Shown: positions 1 to 9,539, counted from the stretch's first letter. The stretch: DNA of 64,000 bases from CAWGMT01 sp963823675 (GCA_963823675.1 CAWGMT010000009.1:496001-560000), one strand, 5' to 3'. Notes: generated by a model not told the origin, from the letters alone. Numbers and translations are program-made.

Positions 1-81
1 GCTGGTCCGGGGAGCTCGTTGACGAGTAAGCCGACGTGGTCGAACACCTCGTGGTGTTCCGCCGCGTCGGCGTTTTTTTTT
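1..81 (+). promoter_or_regulatory. Leader element L1 (3' part) with intrinsic terminator
   Basis: This is the 3' part of the repeated leader; its 5' part lies outside the window. The conserved CTCG-TTGA-CGAG hairpin and the AGTAAGCC block are present. From about base 30 there is a long GC-rich hairpin (GCCGACG...CGTCGGC) followed by a run of eight or nine T, which is an intrinsic terminator. The start codon of the YeaQ-type gene follows 94 nt later, so transcription must read through the terminator to reach it. Confidence 0.8.
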
Positions 82-174
82 CGCTTGCGGCGGCGTGCCC
101 GCTGGTTTTCGCCTGTAAGAAAGGCGATTCGGCGGTCACCAGAGCGGCCAGCGAGCGCAAGAAGGAGAATGGTT

Positions 175-474
175 ATGGGTCCCCTATACGCGGCTATCGT
201 GCTCACACCGGGCGGGGTTATCTCCTGGTTGGTCGTCGGTCTGATCGCAGGCTGGCTGGCCAGCGTGCTCATGCGCGGCGGCGGTTACGGCATCCTCGGC
301 GATATCGCCGTGGGGCTGATCGGCTCGTTCTTGGGTGGTTTGCTCGTGGGCTTCTTCATCGACGGTTCGGTCCAGTTCGTGGGCAGCATCGTGGTCGCCT
401 TCATCGGCGCCTGCGTCCTGATCGTGCTGGTGCGGGTCATCACCGGCCGCCGGGCGGCATGGCGGCTGCGATGA
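175..474 (+). CDS. GlsB/YeaQ/YmgE family stress-response membrane protein
   Basis: A small hydrophobic protein of about 99 residues with three membrane segments and the glycine-rich GDIAVGLIGSFLGG pattern typical of the GlsB/YeaQ/YmgE (transglycosylase-associated, PF04226) family. Family members are inner-membrane proteins induced by general stress; their biochemical role is not settled. The start at 175 is chosen because AAGGAG ends 7 nt before it; an in-frame ATG at 169 is too close to that site. The gene is the first behind leader L1, so its expression probably depends on read-through of that terminator. The family call is strong and the function is unknown. Confidence 0.85.
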   Translation: MGPLYAAIVLTPGGVISWLVVGLIAGWLASVLMRGGGYGILGDIAVGLIGSFLGGLLVGFFIDGSVQFVGSIVVAFIGACVLIVLVRVITGRRAAWRLR

Positions 475-500
475 CAGAGCTGTGACGGAGATCGGTTGCA

Positions 501-656
501 ATGAGCGGCCGGTTCGAGGAGGCCAAGTCGAGTCCGGATGTGCCACCGGACAATTGGGAGATCAAAATATGGGCGGCCGACAGCGAAACGGATTCCCGGG
601 CTCTGAACCGTCAGTTCAGGAGTTCCCTCTGGCTCGCCGAGCCGCCACGTCCGTGA
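501..656 (+). CDS. Small hypothetical protein overlapping the kinase start
   Basis: A 51-residue reading frame from an ATG preceded by ACGGAG at 10 nt. Its stop overlaps a GTG codon of the hybrid kinase frame (GTGA at 654-657). Its third codon positions are G/C-rich and the peptide looks protein-like (acidic start, a Trp-rich middle), whereas the overlapping kinase frame over the same bases looks less natural. I do not recognise the family. If real, it would be a small translationally coupled partner upstream of the kinase, and the kinase would start at 654. It may also be a chance frame. Confidence 0.4.
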   Translation: MSGRFEEAKSSPDVPPDNWEIKIWAADSETDSRALNRQFRSSLWLAEPPRP

Positions 657-1816
657 AGGGTGCCGGACGATACCGGGAGCTGCAACAAGCCGATCGCCGC
701 AAGGATGAGTTCCTTGCGGTGCTGGGCCACGAGCTGCGCACCCCGCTCGCCGCCATTCGCAGTGCCATCCAGGTTGTCCGCCTCAAGGGCTCGTCCGATC
801 CCGACTTTGGTCTGGCCACGACTGTCATCGAGCATCAGGTCCACCAGATGACACGTCTGGTGGACGACTTGCTCGACATTGCCCGCATCGCCCAGGGCAA
901 GATCCACCTTGAGAGAGAGGTCGTGGATGTGAAGACCGTGGTGGCACGGGCCGTCGAGACCAGTCGTCCTGTCATCGATGCGAGAAAACACGAGCTCGAA
1001 ATCTTGCTCCCCGAGGGAGCGCTCGAAGTGGAGGGCGACCTGACGCGGTTGGTGCAGGCCGTGTCAAACCTGTTGAACAACAGCGCCAAATATACGGAAG
1101 AGGGCGGGCGCATCGAGCTGTCGGCGGAAGCCGAGGGCGATAAGGCGATCGTGCGGGTGCGTGACACAGGCGTTGGCATTACGCCGGCCAAGCTGCCGAC
1201 GATCTTCGACCTATTTACCCAGGCGTATGCTTGTGAGAGTCGTTCGAAGGGTGGCTTGGGGATCGGGCTGAACCTGGTGAGGAACCTGATCGAGATGCAC
1301 GGCGGCAGCGTGCAAGCCACCAGCGCGGGCCTCGGCCATGGGAGCGAGTTCGTCGTGCGCCTGCCGCTCCTCGTGAACGCCCCTCCGGCGGCTCCCACCG
1401 CGGGGAAAAAGCCCGAGGGGGCTCTCAACGGTCCCCGCCGGCGCATCCTGGTCATCGATGATAACAGGGATTCGGCGGAGATGATGGCAGCGCTCCTTCG
1501 AGTCATCGGCCACGATGTAAGAACTGCCTACGACGGCGCAGCCGGCCTGGACTTGGCCCGGGTGCAGCCGCCCGACGTCGTGCTCTGCGACATCGGTATG
1601 CCGGGTATGAGTGGTTTGGAAGTGGCGCGCCAACTTCGCCACGCGCTGGGCCCCGAGAGCGCTCTGCTGGTAGCCCTGACGGGTTACGGTCAGGAAGAAG
1701 ACGAGCGGCGCTCTCGGGAAGCCGGATTCAACGAACACCTCGTCAAGCCGGTGTGCCTGGTCGCCTTGCGGGCGCTCTTGTCTCGCGCGACTTCACTCGC
1801 CCACGGTCTTGCTTGA
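569..1816 (+). CDS. Hybrid sensor histidine kinase with C-terminal receiver
   Basis: About 415 residues. After a short N-terminal stretch there is a coiled segment, a HisKA domain with the phosphorylated His in GHELRTPLAAI (around residue 54), a HATPase domain (N-box LLNNSAKY, G1 DTGVGI, G2 GLGIGL) and a C-terminal receiver with DD in VIDDN and the phospho-acceptor Asp in LCDIGMPG. There is no membrane segment or obvious sensor domain, so it is probably a soluble kinase receiving its signal from a partner. The start at 569 follows GGGAG at 8 nt, but a GTG at 654 that overlaps a possible upstream small gene is an alternative. It lies 94 bp downstream of the YeaQ-type gene and is probably cotranscribed behind L1. 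Confidence 0.9.
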   Translation: MGGRQRNGFPGSEPSVQEFPLARRAATSVKGAGRYRELQQADRRKDEFLAVLGHELRTPLAAIRSAIQVVRLKGSSDPDFGLATTVIEHQVHQMTRLVDDLLDIARIAQGKIHLEREVVDVKTVVARAVETSRPVIDARKHELEILLPEGALEVEGDLTRLVQAVSNLLNNSAKYTEEGGRIELSAEAEGDKAIVRVRDTGVGITPAKLPTIFDLFTQAYACESRSKGGLGIGLNLVRNLIEMHGGSVQATSAGLGHGSEFVVRLPLLVNAPPAAPTAGKKPEGALNGPRRRILVIDDNRDSAEMMAALLRVIGHDVRTAYDGAAGLDLARVQPPDVVLCDIGMPGMSGLEVARQLRHALGPESALLVALTGYGQEEDERRSREAGFNEHLVKPVCLVALRALLSRATSLAHGLA

Positions 1817-1878
1817 TCCACGCGCACGTGTTCGCTCAGGAAAGGGATCGTTCATAGAAAAATGCGCAAAATAATTGA

Positions 1879-1909
1879 CTTGCTACGTGCGTTGCGCACG
1901 CCATAGAAT
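1879..1909 (+). promoter_or_regulatory. Predicted promoter of leader L2
   Basis: CTTGCT (1879-1884), a 19-bp spacer and TAGAAT (1904-1909). The spacer holds an inverted repeat, CGTGCG-TTG-CGCACG, that could be an operator. The same -35 and a similar -10 precede most other leader copies in the window. Confidence 0.55.
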
Positions 1910-1974
1910 AAAGACGGGAACGGACCTTTGTTCTTTGAACTGGCCGTTGCTCAAAAGAGTGTCTTGTATTCGAA

Positions 1975-2085
1975 GTCGTCGGACGACGAGACGAAGGGCA
2001 ACCCGGCTCTGCCGGGGGGCTCGTTGGCGAGTAAGCCGATGTGGTCGAACACCCCAGGGTGTTCCGCCGCGTCGGCATTTTTTTT
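1975..2085 (+). promoter_or_regulatory. Leader element L2 with intrinsic terminator
   Basis: A complete type A copy. It shows the 5' hairpin GTCGTCGGACGAC, the block GACGAAGGGCAACCCGGC with its second hairpin (CCCGGC/GCCGGG), a CTCGTTGGCGAG third hairpin, the AGTAAGCC block and a terminator hairpin (GCCGATG... to ...CGTCGGC) followed by eight T. The first downstream start codon is 58 nt beyond the T run. Confidence 0.85.
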
Positions 2086-2142
2086 GCATGTAGTGCAGAG
2101 GGAGGGAACATTAGCAATCCGCGATCACGAGCGACAACTCTG

Positions 2143-2343
2143 ATGGGAAGCTCCGATGTGGACAGACAGAATGCCGTCCCGTGCTTTACCGAGCAATCGT
2201 CTTCGCAGTCAACGCTGGCGGCCCTCGTTCTCGACATCGTCGGGTTCGGCGTCGTCTGGTTCGCCAAGGCCACGCTGTTCGTATTCGTGGTCGTGGTCGT
2301 GGTCTCGGTGATCTTCGGCAGGTGGAGGGGGCCGGCGACCTGA
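2143..2343 (+). CDS. Small membrane protein (66 aa), unknown family
   Basis: A 66-residue protein with a hydrophobic C-terminal half (LAALVLDIVGFGVVWF, then a Val-rich stretch) that could form one or two membrane segments ending in a short basic tail. No clear Shine-Dalgarno precedes the ATG, so the start is the first ATG after the L2 terminator. It is followed after 6 bp by another tiny membrane protein. I do not recognise the family; the position behind a leader element suggests a stress-induced membrane protein. Confidence 0.5.
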   Translation: MGSSDVDRQNAVPCFTEQSSSQSTLAALVLDIVGFGVVWFAKATLFVFVVVVVVSVIFGRWRGPAT

Positions 2344-2349
2344 TCGCTG

Positions 2350-2496
2350 GTGAGATATTTCTTCAACTGGAGTCTCTCGCAACCGGTCGCCATGGTTACC
2401 GTGGCGGTCTACATCATCGGGATGCTGAGTGGCTGGACGGTGTTGACCTTCGCCCGCGGCTCGTTCCGCCGGGTCACGGAACGCCAAAGGCATTGA
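2350..2496 (+). CDS. Small membrane protein (48 aa)
   Basis: A 48-residue protein starting at GTG. It has a single hydrophobic segment (AMVTVAVYIIGMLSGWTVL) followed by a basic tail rich in Arg, similar in style to short LapA-like membrane proteins. It lies 6 bp after the previous small gene and 33 bp before the HEAT-repeat gene, so all three are probably cotranscribed from the L2 promoter. No function can be assigned. Confidence 0.5.
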   Translation: MRYFFNWSLSQPVAMVTVAVYIIGMLSGWTVLTFARGSFRRVTERQRH

Positions 2497-2528
2497 GGCG
2501 GAAGCGACCGGACTCTTAGGCGATCTTC

Positions 2529-5500
2529 ATGAATGATTCTTGGTTCGCCAGGCTGGAACGAGTGGATACTTCGTACCTGCTGCTGGCGACGCTGGCGGGG
2601 ACCGCTCTGGCAGCCAGCATCCTGTACCAGATCGGGTTGATCGGCTGGGCATTGCGGGCCATCGGCCTGGTGGTGCGGGAGTGTATCCGGAGGGGCTTCC
2701 TGCTCTGGGAGCGTCTGCTCGCGTGGGCTTCGTGGCCGCGATTCCTGGCGATCGTCGTCGGCTTCCTCGTCGCGGGCGGGATGGCCGGTGGACCGTGGCC
2801 GGACTTGAGGGTCCTCTGCGGCCTGGTCCCGCTTTTCATGGGGGTGATCACCTGCCTGGCGTACATGTTCATCGACCTGGAGCGGAACGAGGTGGAACGG
2901 GGTCACAAGGCCATCCACAACCCGCTGAAGGGCCAGGTCCTGGCAATGAACCTGGAGCGATACGGCGAGCAGGTCCGCATTCCGCTGCTCATCTCCGCCA
3001 CCGTGGCCTTGATCGGTGGGTTCGCCCTGCTCAACCAGGGCCTCTACGAGACCATCGGCAGAGACTGGTACAGGATCGCGGACGAGCGGCGGGAGCCCAT
3101 TTACGTCGATTTTCTGGCGTATGCGCTCACGAAGATTCTGGGCATCGTGGACGTGCTGGATCTGTTCAAGTCGCACCATATCTTGGGTGCCGCGTTCGTT
3201 CGTCAGGCCGCATGGCCGGCCGGAGTGCTCCTGGCCGCGTTCAAAGGTTTCTTCACGCTGGTGTTGCTCCATCAGATCTTCGCGTCACTCCGCCAAGGGA
3301 AACTTCTGGCGGAGACCATCACCGATTTCTGGAGCCCGCACGAACCGATCCACGAGCGCGCTCGAAATGCACTTCCCGTTTACGGCACCCTGGCGATCAG
3401 CCCGTTGCTGGGCTCGCTGCGCCTGGTCCCATCGCTGACCAAGGAGCAACGGGACCAACTGCCGTTGATCCTGGAAACAATCGGCCCCTCGATCATCCCC
3501 GCCCTGGTCCGTCATCTTCACGACCCGCACGAGCACGTGCGGGCCGTCGTCGCCGCCGCGCTCGGCGAGCTCCGGGCGCTGGAGACGGTCCCCCTGTTAG
3601 CCGAGCTGGTCCGCGACCCCAGCGAGGTCGTGCGGCAGAGCGTAGTCGAAGCGCTGGGGGTTCTCGGGAGCCCCGGGCAAGGATCCGCCCGCTACCCGGC
3701 GTGGTCGGGGCCGCGGCCGCGGCAGGCGGGTCCGGACGATCACGTGGTTTTCCGGGTGGAGAACGCACGGCACGGCGATGCCACGCTGCGACCCCATCGA
3801 GCTGGCCGTGGCGACGCTGGAGTGCGCCCTGGCCGACGATTCGGCCGCGGTGCGGACCCAGGCGGCCCGGGCGCTGGGCCGGATCGGGTTGCCCGCCGCG
3901 GCCCTGGCCCCGGGACTGATCGGGATGTTGAAGGAGGCCGACGAAACTGTTCGCTGCCAGGCCGCCCGTGCCCTCGGCCGGGTCGGAGGGGAAGCAGGGG
4001 CGACGGTGGCCGCACTGGTCGAGCTACTCAATGACGACAGTGCTCCGGTCAAGGAGGCGGCGGCACGGGCGCTGGGAGCGATGAAGAGGGCGGCAGCCCC
4101 GGCGATCCCGGCGCTGGTTCCGCTCTTGCAGGACAGGCAGGAGTCGGTGCGCACGGCGGCGGCCGAAGCCATCGCTCGGATCGGGCCGCTGGACCAGGTC
4201 GCGACCGACGCTCTGGTCGAAGGGCTGGCCAGTCCCGACAACATCGTGCGTGCCCACACGGCCGAGGCCCTCGGCACGATCGGCGCAGCGGCGGCGGAGG
4301 CCGCCCCGGCCCTGGTCGAGGCGATGGCGGACGACAACGACCGCGTGCGGGCCAAGGCCGTGGAGGCGCTGGGAAAGATCGGCGAATCCGCCGCGCCGTG
4401 CCGCCGTTCCCAGTCTGATGCGAGCCCTACGGGATCAGGACAACGGCGTCTGCGCCCTGGCGGCGGAAGCCCTGGGCCAGATGGGGGCGTCGGCCGACGG
4501 AGCGATCCCCGCCCTCGTGCGTTCCCTGCGACACATCAGCCCCGAGGTTCGGCGCACCGCGGCCGAGGCGCTCGGCAAGATGGGCGAAACCGCGGCCGGT
4601 GCGCGGCCGGCGCTCGAAACGGCGGCTCGAGACGAGGACGGAGGAGTCCGCAGCCAGGCCATTCGCGCCTTGGGCGCGATCGGAGGCTCGACGCCGGCCT
4701 CGGCGCGGATGTTCCAGGCGTGGTTACAAGACCCCGATCCCATGGTGCGTGCCGCTGCCGTCGAGTCCTTGGGCCAGTCGAGCGAGCCGAGCGAAGCGAT
4801 GCTGAGCACCTTGATGCTCCTGCTCGACGACGCCAACAACCAGGTGAAGGTCGAGGTAACCAAGGTGCTGCCCAACCTGGCCGGCGCCACGCCGGCGGTG
4901 ATCGACGGCCTGTGCGTCCGGTTGCTCGACGATGACAGCGACTGGGTCCAGGTCTACGCCGCGATGGCCCTGGGCAAGCTCGGTCCCGCGGCGGCCGCCG
5001 CGGGAGGACCCTTGCTCCACGCAGCACGAAACGGCGTCGTGAGCGTCCGCGAGCAGGCCATGCGCGCCATCGCCAAGATCCAACCGCCGGAGACGGCCCA
5101 GGCGCTTGCCGCCGGCCTCAAGGATGTCTGCGGCGACGTCCGGATGGTGGCGTCGGCCGGCTGGATGAACGCGACAGCCATCTCGGAGCAAGCCATCCCG
5201 GCGCTGATCGAGGCCCTGTGCGATCCGGAGGTTCAGGTCCGGGCGAACTGCGCGCACGCCCTGGCCCGGCTCGACGCCATTCCGGCCGCGGCCATCCCGC
5301 TGCTCATCGAGTGTACGGCCGATGCCAACGACGGCCTGCGGATGAATGCCGCGACGGCGCTGCGACTGGCCCCGGCCGCTGCGGTCCTCGATGTTATGCA
5401 GCGCCTGGTCGCGGACCCGAACTCGCGCGTGCGCCTGATCGCCGCGGGCTCCCTCCTCGCCGCCGAATCGGGCAACACCGACGCGAGTGTCGTCCTTCTG

Positions 5501-5701
5501 GAAGCCCTGGAAGACCCGGCCCTGCGTGTCCGCGAGGCGGCGATGGAACTGCTGGGATCCCTCGACGCCAGGGGCGTGGCGCTCGTCGAAGGCTTGAGGG
5601 AGCGCGACGGATCTCCGGAAGAGCCTGGATGGCGCGAACCCCCGGACCGCCTCTTCGAGCGCCCGGGGCTCATGGAAACCACTGGGTTGAATCGCCTATG
5701 A
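2529..5701 (+). pseudogene. Membrane-anchored HEAT-repeat protein, frameshifted twice
   Basis: The N-terminal 260 residues or so hold about five membrane segments. They are followed by a long HEAT/PBS-lyase-type repeat array (repeating units such as VRAVVAAALGEL and VRCQAARALGRV) that continues to the end at 5701. The reading frame changes twice, between about 3660 and 3780 and near 4395, each time to the next frame, and the repeat pattern resumes in the new frame. The complete product would be roughly 1,050 residues: an integral membrane anchor with a protein-binding solenoid. The second shift sits in a run of GCC/CCG where a few bases appear to be extra. The first is surrounded by about 110 bp without recognisable repeat units. 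Either the gene is decaying or the sequence has errors. Its stop overlaps the start of the next gene (ATGA). Confidence 0.75.
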
Positions 5702-6357
5702 ACATTCTTGATCTTCGCGAACCCGTCAACAGTTGGTCTCACTGCGCCGGCCTGCTCCTGGCGCTGCCCGGTACGCTGCTGCTCTGGCGTCGCAGCGCCG
5801 GCGACACCACCAAGCGGCTCTGCCTTCTCGTCTATGGCCTGAGCCTGATTTTCTGCTACTTGGCCAGCACCCTCTTTCACGGCGTCCGACTGCCGGCCGC
5901 CGGTATCACGGCTTTCGCCCGTCTGGACGGCGTCGGGATCTTCGCCCTGATCGCGGGCAGTTATACGCCGCTGGCCTGGTGCCTGCTGCGAGGCCGATGG
6001 CGGCGCTGGACGCTGACGATCGTCTGGGGCGTGGCGCTCTCGGCCACGGTCGTGATCGCGAGCGGCCGCCACTTCCCGCTGGTCTTCGCCACCAGTCTGT
6101 ACCTGGGGATGGGGTGGGGTGTCGTCGCCTGCTACTCCGAGGTCACGCGGGTCGTGTCGCACCGAGCGTTGCTGCCGGTCGTCGCCGGCGGTCTATCCTA
6201 TAGCGTGGGGGCGGTGCTCAATCTGCTGCACTGGCCCGTCCTCGTTCCGGGGATCTTCGGCGCCCACGAGCTGTTCCACCTGTTCGTGCTCGCCGGCAGC
6301 CTGGCCCACTATCGGTTCATTCTCAAGGTCGTCGTGCCGTTTGGCCCGGGGCCTTGA
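5698..6357 (+). CDS. Haemolysin III / YqfA (PAQR) family membrane protein
   Basis: About 219 residues with seven hydrophobic segments. The family signatures are present: an N-terminal EPVNSWSHCAGLLL with the conserved His, a middle SxxFHG (STLFHGV) and a C-terminal FGAHELFHLFVLAGSLAHY carrying two conserved His. These His and the acidic residue form the metal site of the PAQR fold. Members are membrane proteins of uncertain enzymatic role, possibly lipid hydrolases. The ATG overlaps the stop of the HEAT-repeat gene (ATGA), indicating translational coupling. Confidence 0.88.
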   Translation: MNILDLREPVNSWSHCAGLLLALPGTLLLWRRSAGDTTKRLCLLVYGLSLIFCYLASTLFHGVRLPAAGITAFARLDGVGIFALIAGSYTPLAWCLLRGRWRRWTLTIVWGVALSATVVIASGRHFPLVFATSLYLGMGWGVVACYSEVTRVVSHRALLPVVAGGLSYSVGAVLNLLHWPVLVPGIFGAHELFHLFVLAGSLAHYRFILKVVVPFGPGP

Positions 6358-6504
6358 GAGGCCTCAGGCACGAAGATCACCGCAGAGGACGAGCCGGCCA
6401 GATGTGAAATGTTTCCTTTTCGGAACACCGATCGCAACTTTCATGGTATTTATGGTACCAGGGTCTTGAAACACATCTGCGTACAGCGTATTTAAGCAGA
6501 TCGC

Positions 6505-6607
6505 GGATGACTGATTAAAGGGTAGAACGGCCAGCGGCCGGGAGACCTGTTAACCAGTAAGCCGACGCTGCCGAACACCCTTACAGTTCGGCCGTGTCGG
6601 CTCTTTT
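6505..6607 (+). promoter_or_regulatory. Leader element L3 (diverged) with intrinsic terminator
   Basis: A diverged copy that keeps the order of parts: GGATGACT, AAAGGG, a second hairpin changed to CGGCC-agc-GGCCG, a CCTGTTAACCAGTAAGCC block and a terminator whose stem is GCCGAC..GCCGAAC pairing with GTTCGGC..GTCGGC, then CTCTTTTT. The base changes on one arm are matched on the other arm, which supports selection on RNA structure. I saw no good copy of the shared promoter upstream. The downstream start codon is 119 nt away. Confidence 0.7.
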
Positions 6608-6725
6608 TGCTTCCTCGAAACATCGTTTCTCGAAGGAGGTGCGCGTTAGTGATGGGCGTAATCTGAATCGGACTTATCTTCTATACCATGTTTTGTGCAA
6701 CATCTTTCACAACAGGATTTTTGAA

Positions 6726-7553
6726 ATGCGATGCAGCACCCCGATTTTGCTGGCGGTCGCGGGACTCGCCGGCTTAGCTCTGCAAGCAAAGGCCGAGATG
6801 ATTAACCTCGGCACCGCGGGTAACTTTGCGGTCCTGGCTGGCTCGACGGTGACCAATACAGGCCCGACCGTTATCAACGGTGGAGATGTGGGAGTGAGTC
6901 CGGGTACCTCGGTCACGGGCTTCCCACCAGGGAGCATCACACCGCCCTATACGATGCAAGTCGCGAACGCTGTCGCGCTTCAGGCTCAAAGTGATCTCAC
7001 CACTGCGTACAACGTCGCGGCCGGCTTGGCGCCCACGCAGAATTTGACCGGTACCGATCTTGGTGGACTCACACTCACCCCGGGAGTGTATTTCTTCTCG
7101 TCATCGGCTCAACTGACGGGAACGCTCACTCTCAACTACGAGGGCAACCCGAATTCGCAATTCGTTTTCCAGATCGGGAGCACGCTTACTACCGCAAGTA
7201 ACTCGTCGGTCGTGGCGGAGTTGACCGCAGGCGGCGGTGCGGTTCCGATGCCAGGGTGCAGCGTCTTTTGGCAGGTTGGGAGTTCCGCGACGCTCGGTAC
7301 AGGCACCTCGTTCGAAGGACACATTCTCGCGCTCACGAGCATCACGATGAACACCGACGCAACCATCTTGGACGGAAGCGCGTTGGCGCGCAATGGCGCC
7401 GTCACGCTCCAGAGCAACACCATCACCAACTGCGTCAGTGGCGGCACCGCGGCGCCCGAGCCCGCGACATCGATGATTGCTCTCGTCGGCGGCGCTCTGA
7501 TGGCACTGCCTGCTGTCGGGAAGTGGTTGCGCGAGCGTCGCTCTCGCGACTGA
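6726..7553 (+). CDS. DUF3494 (ice-binding-like) protein with PEP-CTERM anchor
   Basis: A 275-residue exported protein. It has a signal peptide (hydrophobic stretch to the AKA site near residue 22), then a DUF3494 beta-solenoid domain beginning NLGTAGNFAVLAGSTVTNTG and containing LTPGVYFFSS and QFVFQIGSTL, which are typical of the ice-binding/adhesin-like family. The C-terminus has PEP followed by a hydrophobic helix and an Arg-rich tail (the PEP-CTERM sorting signal). It is probably processed by an exosortase and attached to the surface or exopolysaccharide. DUF3494 proteins bind ice in some organisms and act as adhesins in others, so antifreeze activity is not implied. It is the only gene behind L3. 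The start ATG has no strong ribosome-binding site. Confidence 0.85.
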   Translation: MRCSTPILLAVAGLAGLALQAKAEMINLGTAGNFAVLAGSTVTNTGPTVINGGDVGVSPGTSVTGFPPGSITPPYTMQVANAVALQAQSDLTTAYNVAAGLAPTQNLTGTDLGGLTLTPGVYFFSSSAQLTGTLTLNYEGNPNSQFVFQIGSTLTTASNSSVVAELTAGGGAVPMPGCSVFWQVGSSATLGTGTSFEGHILALTSITMNTDATILDGSALARNGAVTLQSNTITNCVSGGTAAPEPATSMIALVGGALMALPAVGKWLRERRSRD

Positions 7554-7803
7554 ACGGCCGGAAGGGACAGGAACTCCAAATTCGCCGCAATCCGGCGACG
7601 GCACGGAGCGCAATCGAACGGAGACGAAGATGAATTGGGGCACGAGGAGGGCCAGCGGCGCAAGCGCGCTGGCTGCTCCCGCGAAGCTGCCGACCGTCGG
7701 GCAGGTCCTGAGGAGATGGTACATGCGTCTTGCTGCGCAATAGTTTTGGAAAGCGCGAAGGGGTCGGGCGTTGACGGGGAAGGCCGCATCGAGCGGCGGA
7801 ACG

Positions 7804-9510
7804 TCACTGCGAGTTCGGAAGGGGATCGGCGCCGGGCTCGCCCGGGCGCGATGCGACCGAGACCTCGACCGCCACAATGGAGATGTCGTCCTGAGCACTC
7901 GCGGCGCCACGCCAACGCTCGGTTTCCCCCACCAAGTCGTCGACACTCTCCTGTAGCGACACGGACCGGCCCCGGCCGATCGCCTCCAGGAGCCGGGCAT
8001 CGCCGAACAGCTCACCGGCGGGGTTCATCATCTCGGTAACGCCATCGGAGTAGAGATACAGCCGGTCCCCGGCCGCCAGTCGGACGGACCGCTCCTCGTA
8101 GGCGTCCTGCGCCAGACCGATCGGAAACCCTGGACTTTCAAGGATAACCGGCCGCGCTCCGGCGGCCAGATGCACCGGGCCCGGGTGGCCCGCGGAGACA
8201 TAGCGAAACTCACCGGTCCTCGCGTCCAGTACCCCGTAGATCATCGTCGCGAACTGCTCGGTCGTCATGTTGTAGGGGAAGAGCTGGTTCAGGCGGTCGG
8301 CAACCTCGGCGGGCGGAGTGATTGCGGGCCGATCCGAAACGGCTCCATACCGCGTCAGGATCGAGGACGGCTCCGACGGGGACGACAGAACACGACTCAG
8401 CGCCATTGCCAGCAGGGCCGACGCGACGCCGTGGCCGCTGACGTCGAGGATGTAGAGCGCGATCTTCCTGCCGCCGAGAGGTACGACGTTCAGGCCGTCG
8501 CCGCCCAGTTCGTCGCAGGGCCGATAAATCCAGGCGAAGGCCGCGCCCGGGACGCGGGGTAGCTCGTGAGGTAGGAAGGTCTCCTGAATCTTGGCCGCCG
8601 CCTGCAGGTCGCGTGACATCCGGCCGTGGGCTTTCGCCAGTTGCGCATTGATCTCGTCCTTCTGGCGTTCAGCCTCTTTGAGTACCCGCTCGGTCCGCTT
8701 GCGGTCGGTGATGTCTTCGATGGCAAGGAGAATCCACTCACACGGGAGTTCGGGTGGAAAGCAGCGGGCGTTGAGGAGCATCGTCTTCGGGCCGATACTG
8801 CTGAAATCGTGTTCCACCTCGAAATCGTCGAACGCGTTGTGCCGTGGCAACATTTCCTCGAGCAGCGTTTTTAATGCCGGGATGTTCCACTGCCCATTCC
8901 CCAAGTCGTAAATGGACCGGCCTTCTGTCTCGGCGGGGTCGACTTTGAACGTCTCGTAGAAAGAGCGATTCGCCGACCTGACCAGAAGCTCCGAGTCGAG
9001 GATGAGGAGCGGCTCTCGCACCGTCGCCACGATGTTCTCGGCATATTCCCTGGCCGACTCGATGAGTTGCTCGGCATGTCTCCGTTCGGTGATGTCCCGA
9101 AAGATGAGCACCACGCCGACGACACTCCCTCGGTCATCTTTGATGGCGGCTGCACAGTCGTCGATGGGTCGCTCGCTGCCGTCTCTGGCGATAAGGAGAG
9201 AATGGTTCCCGAGCCCGACGGTCAGCCCTCGCTCGATGACTTTCCGGACCGGCTGTTGGATCGGCGTCCCCATCGTCTCATGGACGATGCAAAAGATCTT
9301 CTCGATCTCCTCTCCGGCCGCGTCGGCGAGCGCCCACCCAGTCAGTTTCTCGGCGACGGGATTGAGATAGTTCACGCGACCCTCTCGGTCAACGGCAATC
9401 ACGCCGTCGCCGATGCAAGAGAGGGTAATTTGGAACCACTCACGCCCGTCGATAACCGCGTTCCCTGCCAGTTCAGCTTTAGGGTTGCTAGGCGTGTGCG
9501 AGAGGCTCAT
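7804..9510 (-). CDS. PAS-PAS-SpoIIE serine phosphatase
   Basis: 568 residues. PAS domain 1 (about 22-140, with GDGVIAVDREGRVNYLNPVA) is followed by PAS domain 2 (about 150-270), a coiled linker and a PP2C-type SpoIIE/RsbU phosphatase domain (about 300-550) with the metal-binding Asp pattern GGDGLN, LDVSGHGVASALLA, the SAGHPGP loop and DGVTEMMNPAGE. Such proteins dephosphorylate anti-anti-sigma factors and so release a stress sigma factor in partner-switching systems. No anti-sigma partner is encoded nearby. PAS 2 is strikingly similar to PAS 1 of the hybrid kinase at 29757 (both contain DLGNGQWNIP and FEVEH), so the two may read the same cue. The gene lies 30 nt behind leader L4. A deletion-fused relic of it is at 27300-27465. 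Confidence 0.9.
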   Translation of the reverse strand: MSLSHTPSNPKAELAGNAVIDGREWFQITLSCIGDGVIAVDREGRVNYLNPVAEKLTGWALADAAGEEIEKIFCIVHETMGTPIQQPVRKVIERGLTVGLGNHSLLIARDGSERPIDDCAAAIKDDRGSVVGVVLIFRDITERRHAEQLIESAREYAENIVATVREPLLILDSELLVRSANRSFYETFKVDPAETEGRSIYDLGNGQWNIPALKTLLEEMLPRHNAFDDFEVEHDFSSIGPKTMLLNARCFPPELPCEWILLAIEDITDRKRTERVLKEAERQKDEINAQLAKAHGRMSRDLQAAAKIQETFLPHELPRVPGAAFAWIYRPCDELGGDGLNVVPLGGRKIALYILDVSGHGVASALLAMALSRVLSSPSEPSSILTRYGAVSDRPAITPPAEVADRLNQLFPYNMTTEQFATMIYGVLDARTGEFRYVSAGHPGPVHLAAGARPVILESPGFPIGLAQDAYEERSVRLAAGDRLYLYSDGVTEMMNPAGELFGDARLLEAIGRGRSVSLQESVDDLVGETERWRGAASAQDDISIVAVEVSVASRPGEPGADPLPNSQ

Positions 9511-9539
9511 GAGCGTTCGCCTTGCAATGTAGCGCGTTG

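Noticed and set aside
1975..2085. Leader elements as a c-di-GMP (GEMM) or other known riboswitch
   Set aside because: The blocks GGGCAACC and GACGAGTAAGCC recall GEMM pieces, but the GACGCAAAGCC core, the order of helices and the tetraloop receptor are missing. No other known class fitted.
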